DNA from: Nymphaea colorata
Taxonomy: Eukaryota > Streptophyta > Magnoliopsida > Nymphaeales > Nymphaeaceae
Direction of reading: 5' to 3'
Assembly (NCBI RefSeq): GCF_008831285.2
Contig: NC_045145.1
Span: 23,000,802 to 23,064,801, forward strand
Length of the DNA: 64,000 nucleotides
Shown: one piece after another, positions 50,241 through 60,565 of the stretch
Position numbering within the stretch: position 1 is the stretch's first letter
Layout of the letters: each line of letters begins with the position of its first letter
Made by a program: the position numbers and the translations under genes
Notes under the pieces: generated by a model
Database searches by the model: none
Seen by the model: the letters and a program-made list of their open reading frames with translations, nothing else
What the model was told of the DNA's origin: nothing

Positions 50241-51454
50241 TCCGATTTATGTACAAAAAAAATATATGGTAAACACCAAATGAACTATGAAACTCATTCT
50301 TCACATCACACTAGCTCAAACTTGACTGGTGATAATTGTCATACAAAAAGTTAAAATTTGCTCCAATTAACTCAAAGAAATTAAAATAAAAAAGTCAAAC
50401 CAGTAAATGCATGAAAATATCTTTCTTCATTTCTTCAACCATACCCAGTACTAGAAGTAAGTGTTGCACAAAAAATTACTACATGAAGCAGAACGTGGGA
50501 AAAATATAAGTTATGTGAATTGCATAATTCAGGTTTTCTTATTAGGTGGCTAGTATATGAGACAATTGAAACATTTTTTTTTTATTACTTGCTAATAAGA
50601 ATGTATTTGAGATGTCATTGCCAACATAAAAAGCAATCAAAATGAACAAAAATCCAGGTAGCAGCTTTAAGTAACCAGGTCTCTTTCTTTCATAAGTCTG
50701 AACAGCCAAATTTGATTCTCTTGCATGCTTATGTATACATTTTAATGACAAAAAAAAAACATCAAAATGACCAGCAAGTTTCTGCACTGGTTCGCCTAGT
50801 GCCACAAGATTCATCTCTCAAAGTTCAAAGAGTTCCTTGTACAACTTGCAGCTCCAACATCACAAATCATCATCAAATCTGGGAACCATCTTTCTGCTCA
50901 CAGCAGTTGAAAGTCCAGCTTAAGATCCTTCAGCAAGTATAAAATTTATAGGATGCTATATACACAGTTGCTATGTGCTTCCAGCTTGACTCCCCTCGAC
51001 CTTTTCAATTCTTCAGCACCCCAAACTGGCTAGTCCAATATGACTGACTACAAACAGCAATGCAGCAAGCAAGAACTGACTACAAGTCTTCTAAGACAGC
51101 CCCAGGAGCAATCCAGATTCCAAAGATTTTAAAACCCTTGGTTTTCTTGGGCAAAGAAGGATAAATGCCTTTCAGGACTAATATAGAACATGTGAAATAG
51201 TTAAGAAATCCTTTGCATTGATGTTCTTCATACCAACCACATCAACCTCTGTTGAAATTGAAAATGATATGCTATGATGATTTCATAACAAAAGATGGAT
51301 ATCACAAGACTTCTTTGGTCAGGTAAGTACTAAAGTCTGTTGTTGCAGATATCAAAACAACTCAGCAGAACATCTTATTTACTATAGCACAAAGAAGTGG
51401 AAACTTAATAATGAAAAGAATAACCTGCATAAGATCATTGAAAGCCTTTACCTA

Positions 51455-54022
51455 TCATGTATCACGTGCAAGTCTAGCAAAGGAAGATACAAACTGGATT
51501 ACCGCCATAAGCTCACGTGATCCCTGCATTCATTTATTCATACTTCCTCATGTCTATGACACTTTGTTGATCACATCTATAGTTAAACCATAAAATTTTG
51601 GAGGAAAACCAACTTGTTATATGAGCTTCTGTTCAAATAGGAAAATGACATCTAGAGTTTCATATGTGTGCTGGCATAAGCAAAGGATGTTGAAGGAAAT
51701 TCAGGCACTTACACATGCTTTATCACATGTAGTGAGCCCAACACCAATTGCAAAAACAGGAATACCCTGCAACAGAAAACTGCAACTTGTTAAGTCCTTC
51801 ACATACTGCAAATGGCAAAGGATGATCGAATTTGTTGGGTTACTCGCCCGGTTACTACCTAAGGGTTACTACCTAAGAGTCTGTTTGACAACAATAATAT
51901 ATAATTATCTATAAACATGATAAGATTTATACTTGATAATTTACACATATAATCAGTGGGCCAACCTGTGTGTGAATCACTAGTCAATTTTAGCACAGAA
52001 GATGCCGAATATGTGAAAAGTACCTCCAGGAAGCAGCCCGCGGCACCTACTACATTCAGATCTTGGACAGTCCCTTGCACATTGAGGGAGTTTCCACCAC
52101 CAGTATCTGTCAAGAGGGCATCTAGAAAAAAGAAAAAAAAAAATTACATAAAGTGGAGCAATTTCTTTTCATAATACACTCTACACAATCTATATGATAT
52201 CAGTACGCTATTTCAAGTATCATGACTGAATTTAATATATACCATAATAGAATAATCTAAGATATTAGTACACTTTTGTCCTGACAGTTATATATCTGCT
52301 AAAAATGGGATGAAGATCCCAAAGTTACCGCTAATCTCAGAAAATTTTGTCAACACAATTACTCAAAAAACTGTAGACCAATCCCAGTTGATCCCAATTG
52401 ACACTACACAGGTCAATTGAGGCTCATTGCTGGTTCACCTACTAGAGACCTAAAAACTGCCTCTACCAAAACAGATCCGTCTCAAAAAAAGTAAAACAAA
52501 ATTACCATAGAGTGAAAAGGAAACATAGTATGTGGGTCCCCTGGCCTTCCAGAACCCATAGTCATCTTCATTGAGAAGAGATCCATCTCCTTTATCTAAA
52601 AAGGAAACATCAACCATGAACCTCAAATTTTGAGCCAATAAAATATCTACTTGATTCAGTAAAATGAAAAGCATAGCATACAATAAATGTAGAGAAAGGC
52701 TGAATCACATATATTTAAGTACATAGAACAATACACTGCCAAAAGGTTGTGCGTTTTAATATCTTATGCTTCTATATCGTAAGAAGACTGCAGGATTATG
52801 TTGAGAACCAAAAAAAACTACGCAGTAGGAATGGGACTTTAACATAGGGAGACAATTTGAGAGAATGAAAACGTATTGTTTCCAACTATCAAAATGTATA
52901 ACCAAAGCTGCTCAACAGTTTTCACCATCCTGAGGACCCATATCCGCTAGAATAAATTTTATAAATCTTAATGTCGCCAACAATGCCAAACCTGGCATAA
53001 CTTCGATGTTAAAGCCGTGCATAAAAATTACACATCCAAAGCTAAATCCTCAAAAAGGATAAGTGGTTCAGTTGAAGCATTTTTTGGACTTTGGTGTACA
53101 GTAGGTTTGGGATTCTAACCTTGTAAATACGGACACCTTTGTTTCCCCATATCCCTGGCCTGAAAATCAGTCAGCAAATCATGCCATATGAAAAATGATA
53201 CTTGAAAAAGGTTTTAGATTGTGATTCAAGTAATTCGAACCAGTGAACTTGATATAACCCAACAGACCAAGGCGGGATAAACACATTTGCAGGTTTCAGA
53301 ACTCTCAGCACCCGAAGCTCATCTGCCAGACAACCCACATGGGAAATAAACACATTTCAGTTTAGAGCTCTCTTTTCATCATCCTATCTGCATCAAGAGA
53401 ACACAATGGTATCAATGACACACAACCATACTCAAACATAAGGTTGGTCTTACTTAACCCATTAAAAACAAAACAAGAACCAAAAGTTGGATTAATCTAC
53501 ATACATGAAAGAGCCTGATTGTAAGTGGAAACATGGCTTGAAAGCGTAGGACTGGAATGACAGCGGAAGCCACATTAAACAAAAGCCAACGGAGAAAAAG
53601 AAAATCTCAAGAAAAAATAAACCATCGAGGAAGAAGAACAGAGGAAAAGAAGCAAATTCGATTTGAGAAAATCGGAAACACGAACTTTAATTGAATTGGT
53701 TGAAGAGCAAATCAGGGGATGAATCGAAGTTCCACAAATTGGGAAGGAAAAAAGAAAAATGAACGAACCCATAGGAAAGGAACGACAGAGGAGCTCATCC
53801 CTTATTTAAATGAAGGAGAAAAAATGAAGAAAGAAGGATGTAATCCTAAAGCAACTGAAGGAAACACTACCATCAAGAACAATAAAGAAGAGGAAGAAGA
53901 AGCAACAGTGAGAAGAGGAAAAAAGGGATACCCTTTTGTTCTTCGGCTGTCTGCTTTAACAACATAATAGACGTTGGATGATAAGGGCTACCCAAGAACG
54001 GGGAGGAAGAAAGCATTGTCAT
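51455..54022 (-). CDS. Unrecognised seven-exon gene, about 171 residues
   Basis: I assembled this model by eye on the minus strand: 54022-53932, 53322-53249, 53159-53120, 52595-52506, 52121-52024, 51766-51713 and 51523-51455 (TGA). Every border is GT-AG, and the phases (1, 0, 1, 1, 0, 0) agree with no internal stop, which is unlikely by chance. Exon peptides include LRVLRVLKPANVFIPPWSVG, LLNEDDYGFWKARGPTYYVS, LTDTGGGNSLNVQGTVQDLN, GIPVFAIGVGLTTCDKAC and the end QFVSSFARLARDT. I do not recognise the family. There is no clear signal peptide, and VVGAAGCFLEGIPVFAIGVG is mildly hydrophobic. Exon 2's donor and exon 3 are the least certain, and an in-frame upstream exon could be missed. Part of exon 4 and intron 4 is copied at 55827-56036. 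Confidence 0.6.
52240..52515. repeat. Source copy of a direct duplication (intron 4 / exon 4 edge)
   Basis: This 276-bp segment, from TACCATAATAG to CATAGAGTGA, is repeated at 55827-56036 with an internal deletion. It covers most of intron 4 and the last ten bases of exon 4 of the seven-exon gene. Confidence 0.88.
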
Positions 54023-54661
54023 CGTAGTAGGTTTTCGTCTCTCCCGTGCTATTTCAAGTCCAGCAGCTTGTCTTGAGGGAAGGGCAGAGAAGTAACGTCG
54101 TCGTCCTGGCAAGGTCCTTGTACAATATGTAGAACCAAAGGGGATCAGGAGAGTGAGAGGGCGATGTCGATGTTAACCATAGCTTCCTCATTAAACCCAT
54201 AGTGTGTCGTCGTGTACTACTATTTTTTTTTTTTTCATCTGCAGTCTGAACATGGGAATTAAGTGTTTCGGATCGAAGCACGAGAGATCCAAATCCAAGT
54301 TCAACCCCCCTTTTCGTTTATCTGAATCCAGCGAAGTTTAAATTAGACAAAACGAGAAGTAATCATCAATCTTCCAATTGTATCAATAACAAGTTAAACA
54401 TGTCAAAAAATTCAGATTTAATCTGGAACAGGGAATATCGGTTTAAACCGGATCCAAATATGTGCAAATGATAACTTGTCATGTTTCAAAACTTCAATTC
54501 CAAGAACAAGATCGGTTCTGGACCCGACGTGAGGTCTAAATCCAGACCGACTGAACCTGCCTGCACACCAGATGATTGATGACCACGTTGGAACAGTCAA
54601 TCTCTTTCGCCCCGCAGAAATGTTATTCCAGTGGATCTTGAACCGATTGCTCCTCTATCTT

Positions 54662-54750
54662 CCCTGGAGGCTGAGGACCATCGTCTCGTTCCCATCGTCC
54701 TTCCGTTCCGTGACCTCGAATCTGGCGAGGTCTCAGAGAATTCTAGCTTT
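54662..54750 (+). pseudogene. Fragment of the membrane-protein gene found at 59505-60044
   Basis: GGAGGCTGAGGACCATCGTC and CTGGCGAGGTCTCAGAGAAT match the start of the membrane-protein gene (codons for RRLRNIVSFP..ESGEVSEN) at nearly every base. A 5-bp duplication (TTCCG) disrupts the frame. The similarity stops where a poly-T run begins. It is a broken partial copy, opposite in strand to the intact gene. Confidence 0.85.
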
Positions 54751-54769
54751 TCTACATTCTTTTTTTTTT

Positions 54770-55250
54770 TTTTTTTTGAAATTTTAACGGTTTATTGAAT
54801 TGTTCATTTTATGAAACTAACCTTTTAATTTATTTGTTAGTTCAAGTTATGTTCAAGATATAGTGTTGTTTTCTCTTCTTCAACTTTTCAATTTTAAATT
54901 TTTTGCTTAAAGTTTTCATGCTTGCAATGGCAATTTTTTTGGAGCAAACATTTTTTCAGCATTTTTAGGCTTAAATTTAAGTTTCAAAGATTATGAATTT
55001 TAAGCACTTAACTTAATCTAACTTTTGGTTTTGAACCTAATTTAAATTTTTAATTTGTGTTTTAAATTTGAGACCTTTAGTCTTATTGTTTGAACTCAAT
55101 TTTAATATTAGAATTTTCTTTGACCTTTAGATTTGAGTTTAACCTTTTTTATATTGTAATTATCACTTTTTTCTCAAAATATATTTTATAATTTTTTCTT
55201 CAATTTTCATTTTCAATGTGTAGGCAGTCATCTTTTCTTTAGTTGTTTGA
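54770..55250 (+). repeat. AT-rich repeat, unit 1
   Basis: A T-rich block whose order of motifs (GGTTCATTTTATG.AACTA, GTTCAAGATATA, AAAGTTTTCATGCTTGCA, TTTAAGTTTCAAAGAT) is repeated in the next unit. Diverged, with approximate boundaries. Confidence 0.65.
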
Positions 55251-55259
55251 TTATTTATT

Positions 55260-55826
55260 TTATATTCTGGTCTTTTGAAAATTTATATGGTTTTAATGAA
55301 AGGTTCATTTTATGTAACTATTGTATAATTTGTTTTGTTAAATGAAGTTCTGTTTAAGATATATTGAAGGGAACATGAATTTCAATTTCTAATTTAAATC
55401 TTGTTTTTCAATTTTTTGGCGTTCAATTTTCTTGCTTTAGTTTGTCTTTAACTTTTCATTTTAGTTTTTTTCTTTTACTTAAAAGTTTTCATGCTTGCAT
55501 TAGTAGTTCTCTTCAAGTGAGCTTTTTGTTACGAATTTCCATTTTTTCAATTTAAGTTTAAATTTCAAAGATTTTGAATTTTTAATATTTAGCTAAAAAT
55601 TACTCTAATTTTGATTCTAATTTAAAATTTTAACATGCATTTTAAATTTGAAACCCTTTTACATGTTGGAGTTGTATATTTTTACCTTAAATTTTAATAC
55701 CAAAATATTCTTTTAACTCTTAGGTTTGAGTTCAGTTTTAAATTTTTATTGTGCATTTTAAATTTTAAGTTCTTCTTGTGTATTGGAATTTTATCCTCTT
55801 GCGTTCAACTATTTATGTATGGATTT
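55260..55826 (+). repeat. AT-rich repeat, unit 2 (left arm of an inverted repeat)
   Basis: A direct, diverged repeat of unit 1 and a near-identical inverted partner of 57366-57885 in its right half, for example ACATGCATTTTAAATTTGAA, TCTTCTTGTGTATTGGAATT and TATGTATGGATTTTA. It ends exactly where the copied intron segment begins. Confidence 0.82.
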
Positions 55827-56036
55827 TACCATAATAGAATAATCTAAGATATTAGTACACTTTTGTCCTAACAGTTATACATCAAAGTTACTGGTAGTCT
55901 CAACAAATTTTGTCAACACAACTACTCAAAAAGCTGTAGATCAATCCCAGTTGAGGCTCACTGCTGATTCACCTACTACAGACCTAAATCAGATTCCTGT
56001 CTCAAAAAAAAGTAAAACAAAATTACCATAGAGTGA
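55827..56036. repeat. Partial copy of intron 4 / exon 4 edge of the seven-exon gene
   Basis: A 210-bp direct copy of 52240-52515 lacking two internal stretches, one around the ATCTGCTAAAAATGGGATG segment and one around CAATTGACACTACACAGGTC. It keeps the exon 4 splice-donor edge (CTCTATG|GTAAT on the minus strand) but no complete exon. Confidence 0.88.
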
Positions 56037-57365
56037 GATATCTTGCTGACTCAAGAAGGAACTCAAGTAACAACGTCAAACAGCAACACTCACACAATTT
56101 AAATTATTCACCATTCATCACTACAATTAAGAAAAGATAGATGGGAATTGGCCGGGATGGTGGTGCTCCAAAGCACCTTAACAGAACCTCTTCTTTCAAA
56201 TAGCAAAAGATCACAACCCAAACCCTAGAGGAAGAAGATTGATGAGAATCGCAAATGATGCCGGTGGCCGGATAGTGGTGCTGCCGTGCCAGAAGGGTGC
56301 TCATCTGGTCGACGGAAGACGGGAAGAGAGAGAGCAGTTGGAAAGACGGAAGGCTGAAGGCGAAGGGTGGTCTCAGGTCTGGTTGTCTGGTCACCATGGT
56401 CGACGGAAGAGAGAGCAGTAGGAAAGACGGAAGAGTAAAGACCGAAGAGAAGACTTCGGTAAACAGCGAGTGGGCTTTTTCCTTCTTTTCTGACTGCCGA
56501 GCCCTTCCAAAGGAGTTGACTAAACTAATTAGCGACGGGCTACAGAGTTGGGAAAGTCTGCAAATCAAGTCTCGATGTTTGTGTGAACCTAATTAACAAG
56601 CGAGAAACCATGGCTGATCAGTGACGTGTTCGCAGCAAGTATGACGCAATGAAAAAAGAAAAAAGAAAAAATACAACTTGGTTCAAATCAACGAAGGATC
56701 GTCCTTTCCACTTTATTGAATTATAATGAAAAATTTGGTTGTTAACATTTCCCTATTCATCACAACTTGGTTGTTAACATTTCCCTATTCATCACAACAG
56801 TCAAGTGTGGCCTAGTTTCTTAGCACATGTGCACTTCAAAAACTCCTCTTGAGTTATATAGTTGCTAGTTTTGTTTGCTATCCTCCATTCTCCTATGTTA
56901 GTTGTAAGAACATCACTCAAACCCTTCAGATTGAGTCTGCAGGTCCTCTTTTGTTGGGCTGATAATGGCAAAAATGCTATTCAGCATAGGTGGCTTGCTG
57001 TTCATGATGCAGAGAAAAGTTCCAATTGCTGATAATGGCAAAAATTTCTCGCTCCTAAAAAATTAACATTTCAAAGTAATGTTCGTATCTTCAATTTGAA
57101 AATTTAATTTATAAAATTTATACAAAACATGCCAAATTTGAGATGCAAATAAACCTGAAATTTACAAAAAAAAAAACAGATAACACAAATTTTTTGTTAT
57201 GAAGATAATGAAACAAAAGTTGAAAATAAAAGGGATGAAAATAATTAAAGACAAAACAAGGATGCGAAAACTCAAAATATGTTGTGGGATAAGATAAAAA
57301 TTGAAGTAGAGGGTTACACATAAAAACCCAATATTGTAATTCAGGAACAGAAATATAAATTTCAA
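56037..57365. other. Spacer with low-complexity ORFs and a short tandem repeat
   Basis: Holds G-rich sequence at 56230-56470 with two GGTCGACGGAAGA.AGAGAGAGCAGT words (about 56308 and 56398), and the 32-bp tandem repeat at 56735. A 154-codon minus-strand ORF (56104-56568) resembles no family I know. Confidence 0.5.
56735..56798. repeat. Perfect 32-bp tandem repeat
   Basis: TTGGTTGTTAACATTTCCCT begins at 56735 and again at 56767, with the rest of each unit identical. The part TTTCCCTATTCATCACAACT also occurs in the coding sequence of the membrane-protein gene near 60369. Confidence 0.9.
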
Positions 57366-57885
57366 ACATAAAATCCATACATAAAAAGTTGAATGAAAGA
57401 GGATAAAATTCCAATACACAAGAAGAACTTAAAATTTAAAATGCACAACAAAAATTTAAAACTGAACTCAAACCTAAGAGTTAAAGAATATTTTGGTATT
57501 AAAATTTAAGGTAAAAATATAGAACTCCAACATGTAAAAGGGTTTCAAATTTAAAATGCATGTTAAAACCAAACTAAAATTTAGCTAGCTCAAAATCTTT
57601 GAAATTTAAACTTAAATTGAAAAAATAGAAACTCATAAAAGAAGCCTGATTCCACGAAAATTGCCACCATAAGCATGAAAACTTTAAGCAAAAAAACTAA
57701 AATTGAAAAATGGAAGGCAAACGAAAGCATCTAAATTGAAAATTTTAAAAGATCATAAATTTAAAAAATGAAAAATTTGAAGTTAAGTTCAAACAAAATT
57801 TGAAATTTATGTTAAAATTTAATACATCTTAAACATTATTTAAATTAAGAAAATAAATTAAACCTTCATTAAAAGATATAGAAAA
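57366..57885 (-). repeat. AT-rich repeat, unit 3 (right arm of an inverted repeat)
   Basis: The reverse complement matches unit 2 closely between its inner edge (AAAATCCATACATAAA) and about 57630, and more loosely out to CCTTCATTAAAAGATATA near 57870. Spacer between the arms is about 1.54 kb. Confidence 0.82.
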
Positions 57886-58905
57886 TTAGGCAGTGATCTG
57901 CCACTGCTTGTAAAGAGTTCAAATCCCAGTGTAGCTTCTTCTGTGACTTGAAGAAGAGTATCTCCCTTTGTTCACATTGTTGAGAACTAGAAAGAATTTG
58001 CATCTCATTTAACTAAAACCATTATAATTAAAAGTTTCATGGAAACACTTATATGTTCCTCAAGCACAATCGAGATTCGGCTGGGTGAACTTTACTCAAT
58101 AATTAAGCTTTTTTCCTCTCCATCTATACAATTACAAACATGATGAATGAATCATCTCGTGAGGACTGCCAGTATTGTACAATTGAATCGACTCCGATTC
58201 CACAACTGTTGATTATGAATTGATAACATAAGGAACATTATTAAAAAATTAAATGATATTTGACCGATTATCTCTATGGCTATGGCTGGATTTTTTTTCC
58301 ATTTTGTTTTATTAAAAACTATCTCAAAAAAGGAAACTTGTCAAGCAATTGGGCATCTCAAATACACCCTTTACTACAGTTTTTAACAGCATCAAATAAA
58401 AAAAGAAAAAACTATTCGGTTATTACAGAAGTAGTTGCCTGATTTCAAGTCCTTTCTCTCTCTTTCTCTGTTTAAAAACTTTAGAAAATAATTAAAAAAA
58501 AAGGTATATGACATTTATATCAATTCGAATGGGCCGATTGGACTGCACAAAGGCACAACAAAATATTCTAAAGAAAACTCAGATTGGCTTCATGTTAAGC
58601 CCAACAACTTGATTTTGACAATGCTTTGAGAATCATCATGCTGCGTAAAGAGTTGCCACTCCTCAGACGTCGCCCCTCGCAAGTAGCACCGGGCTCTTGA
58701 AGGGAAGAGGGAAGGGCAGAATCCCCTGTTTCACACATTGCAGAAGAAGACACAGCAAGGTGGATGCCCTGTTTCATACGTTGCAGTAGAAGACACAGCA
58801 AGCGGACGAAAAACAGAGGATTCCAGCCAGCTCAGGCGATGGTTTTGGGCAAGGATGGGTTCTTTGGAACCACAACGAGCAGGGGATGTCTAGGACGGCG
58901 GTATA
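57886..58905. other. Intergenic stretch with a tRNA-like patch
   Basis: A patch at about 57890-57960 contains GAGTTCAAATCCCAGTGTAG, resembling a tRNA B-box, and could be a decayed SINE. A two-copy tandem repeat lies at 58724-58803. No gene recognised. Confidence 0.35.
58724..58803. repeat. Two-copy tandem repeat, period 43 bp
   Basis: CCCTGTTTCACACATTGCAG at 58724 recurs as CCCTGTTTCATACGTTGCAG at 58767. Both are followed by AGAAGACACAGCAAG. Confidence 0.85.
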
Positions 58906-59681
58906 AGGACCAACAGATAAATGCACCGGCGACGGTTTGCTGCTGAAATGGAATGCTGAAAAAAAAAAGAACTATGGCTGAACAGAGGAGCAGCAGGAAC
59001 TTGCATAAGAGAGACCTATGTGACGATTGTGCAGAGAAACCAAGGTTGCATAAGAAAATATGAACCTTGGCTCTGGTACCATGAAAAAAGAAAGCAGAAG
59101 GTGACACAGGCAAGTGAGTAAATCTCTTTCTATATATGATTTGAAAGAGTTTTCGTTTTATTTATAATGTTTATACGGTTGATACAAAAATAGTTACAAG
59201 ATACAACGTGATGAGGCAGCTATACATACGGTAAAGAGTTGCAACATTTGAAAACCTTCTCTTGCTGGGATGAATCTTCACACGGCAATTCCTGATTGCC
59301 AATCTTCATTTCTTCCTTTATTTCTCCACACGGTAATCTTTCATTGCCTCTTTCCTTTTGACATCTCTTTCCTTAACACTAAAAGTGACGCTCTCCAAAG
59401 AAAAACACACGAACACCCACGGCAAACGCTTGTTCCTTCTGCTGTAATTAGAGCACGAAACCAAACGGACCAAACCTCTGTTCTGGGTGCTTCTTCTTCC
59501 CCACTCAAAGCGACGCGAGATAACTCATGCATACTCCCGCTGTAATTAGAACTGCCACAGTTGTGATGAATAGGGAAACAACCCGAAGACAATTTAGACA
59601 GATCTCACTCGTTTCCAGGTAAAGAGCAAAGATCCTCCAATACAACGTGAGAAGCAAACCGATGGCCATCAGGAAAAAGAC
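58906..59681 (-). repeat. Left arm of a large inverted duplication
   Basis: About 776 bp, the reverse complement of 60268-61040 along its whole length with scattered substitutions and small indels. Read on the minus strand it contains the 3' part of the membrane-protein gene, its downstream flank, a copia-type LTR (59384-59082), a primer-binding site (59081-59069) and the leader that follows. Confidence 0.93.
59082..59384 (-). mobile_element. Copia-type LTR in the left arm
   Basis: On the minus strand it ends TTTTTTCA directly before TGGTACCAGAGCC. That is one base from the usual initiator-Met-tRNA primer-binding site of Ty1/copia elements (TGGTATCAGAGC). The LTR start is damaged here (TTTTAGTG rather than TGTTAGTG). 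No gag-pol follows. Confidence 0.65.
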
Positions 59682-60044
59682 TGCTTCCAAAGGAAGGCCA
59701 AGCCAAGCAGAAGGCAGCGCCTTTACCAAGCACACTGATACAAGCCCCACAATCCAACTGCACTGAATAGCAATGAGAGTCGAACCTACGGCACCCCAAT
59801 CAATTAAAGCCTGCGATTGCAGCCCATCGTTATGTGATGAAGAAGGACCGGGCAATGGTAGAGAGGAGGAAGAATCACGGAGGGGGGTAGACGTAGAAGC
59901 GACGGGCGACACGGCAGTTGAGGGATGTAAGGAGTTTGAATTCTCTGAGACCTCGCCAGATTCGACGTCACGGAAGGTCGATGGGAACGACACGATGTTC
60001 CTCAGCCTCCGGGCAATGGCAACAACTAAGAGCTTGGAAGCCAT
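59505..60044 (-). CDS. Small membrane protein of unknown function, 179 residues
   Basis: An intronless ORF with an ATG start. The N-terminus is basic (MASKLLVVAIARRLRN), followed by a Ser/Pro-rich linker (about 35-72) and three predicted hydrophobic segments at about 86-108, 118-143 and 153-175 (for example AVFFLMAIGLLLTLYWRIFA and SLFITTVAVLITAG). The protein ends SYLASL. I do not recognise the family. A TATA box lies 84-92 bp upstream. The last 59 codons are present again in inverted orientation at 60268-60444, and a damaged N-terminal fragment lies at 54662-54750, so this belongs to a locally duplicated sequence family. A transposon-captured gene or a lineage-specific gene are both possible. 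Confidence 0.6.
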   Translation of the reverse strand: MASKLLVVAIARRLRNIVSFPSTFRDVESGEVSENSNSLHPSTAVSPVASTSTPLRDSSSSLPLPGPSSSHNDGLQSQALIDWGAVGSTLIAIQCSWIVGLVSVCLVKALPSAWLGLPLEAVFFLMAIGLLLTLYWRIFALYLETSEICLNCLRVVSLFITTVAVLITAGVCMSYLASL

Positions 60045-60127
60045 GAAGCTAGCTAGCTATTCTCCGAATGCACTAAACTCTCATGTTGTGAATGAAGCAG
60101 TGTGAGAAACGCATAAGAGAAGCTGCG

Positions 60128-60136
60128 TATTTATAG
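60128..60136 (-). promoter_or_regulatory. TATA box of the membrane-protein gene
   Basis: CTATAAATA on the minus strand, about 85 bp upstream of the ATG at 60044. It lies in the unique spacer between the two inverted arms. Confidence 0.6.
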
Positions 60137-60179
60137 AGTTGGGAGACGCCCCAACAGTAACATATGAAAAGGCTGTAAA

Positions 60180-60265
60180 GGAGCACTAAGGGTCGTTGGT
60201 AGATCCCTGCTGAGAATATATTTCTTTTTCCACGAGGAAAAAAATGGAGCACTAAGGTTCGGTGG
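60180..60265 (+). repeat. Short direct repeat at the inverted-duplication junction
   Basis: GGAGCACTAAGGGTCGTTGG (60180-60199) and GGAGCACTAAGGTTCGGTGG (60246-60265) differ at two positions. The second copy abuts the inner edge of the right arm at 60268. Confidence 0.85.
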
Positions 60266-60267
60266 AA

Positions 60268-60444
60268 GTCTTTTTCCTGATGGCCATCGGTTTGCTTCTC
60301 ACGTTGTATTGGCGGATCTTTGCTCTTTACCTGGAAACGAGTGGGATCTGTCTAAATTGTCTTCGGGTTGTTTCCCTATTCATCACAACTGTGGCAGTTC
60401 TAATTACAGCGGGAGTATGCATGAGTTATCTCGGGTCGCTTTGA
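60268..60444 (+). pseudogene. Inverted 5'-truncated copy of the membrane-protein gene
   Basis: An open frame from the arm edge to a stop, matching the last 59 codons of the gene at 59505-60044. I see only two amino-acid differences (Glu to Gly in LETSGICLN, Ala to Gly in SYLGSL). No start codon or promoter is included. Confidence 0.85.
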
Positions 60445-60565
60445 GTGGGGAAGAAGAAGCACCCAGAACAGAGGTTTGGTCCGTTTGGTTTCGTGCTCTA
60501 ATTACAGCGGAAGGAACAAGCGTTTGCCGTGGGTGTTCGTGTGTTTTTCTTTGGAGAGCGTCACT

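Larger units (their letters stand above)
41301..51454. other. Long intergenic stretch, no gene recognised
   Basis: AT-rich DNA with a (TC)n run (42109-42152), another near 44730-44751, a short tandem repeat (44465-44549), GGATTCGAAT-type copies (about 44830-45070, 48197-48560 and 50090-50240) and two hAT-like MITEs (46815-47288, 48773-48948). Around 45520-45600 a TATATATG motif is followed by AAACCCTAG (telo-box), which looks like a promoter and leader or an LTR edge, but no ORF follows. The part just left of 51455 is probably the 3' UTR of the next gene. Confidence 0.5.

Noticed and set aside
54054-54112. N-terminal extension of the seven-exon gene beginning at TTG
   Set aside because: The frame is open upstream, but the first in-frame ATG is at 54022, and nothing supports a non-ATG start.
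56104-56568. 154-codon minus-strand ORF
   Set aside because: No domain and a biased Ser/Leu composition. The plus strand here is GA-rich with internal repeats, which explains the open frame.
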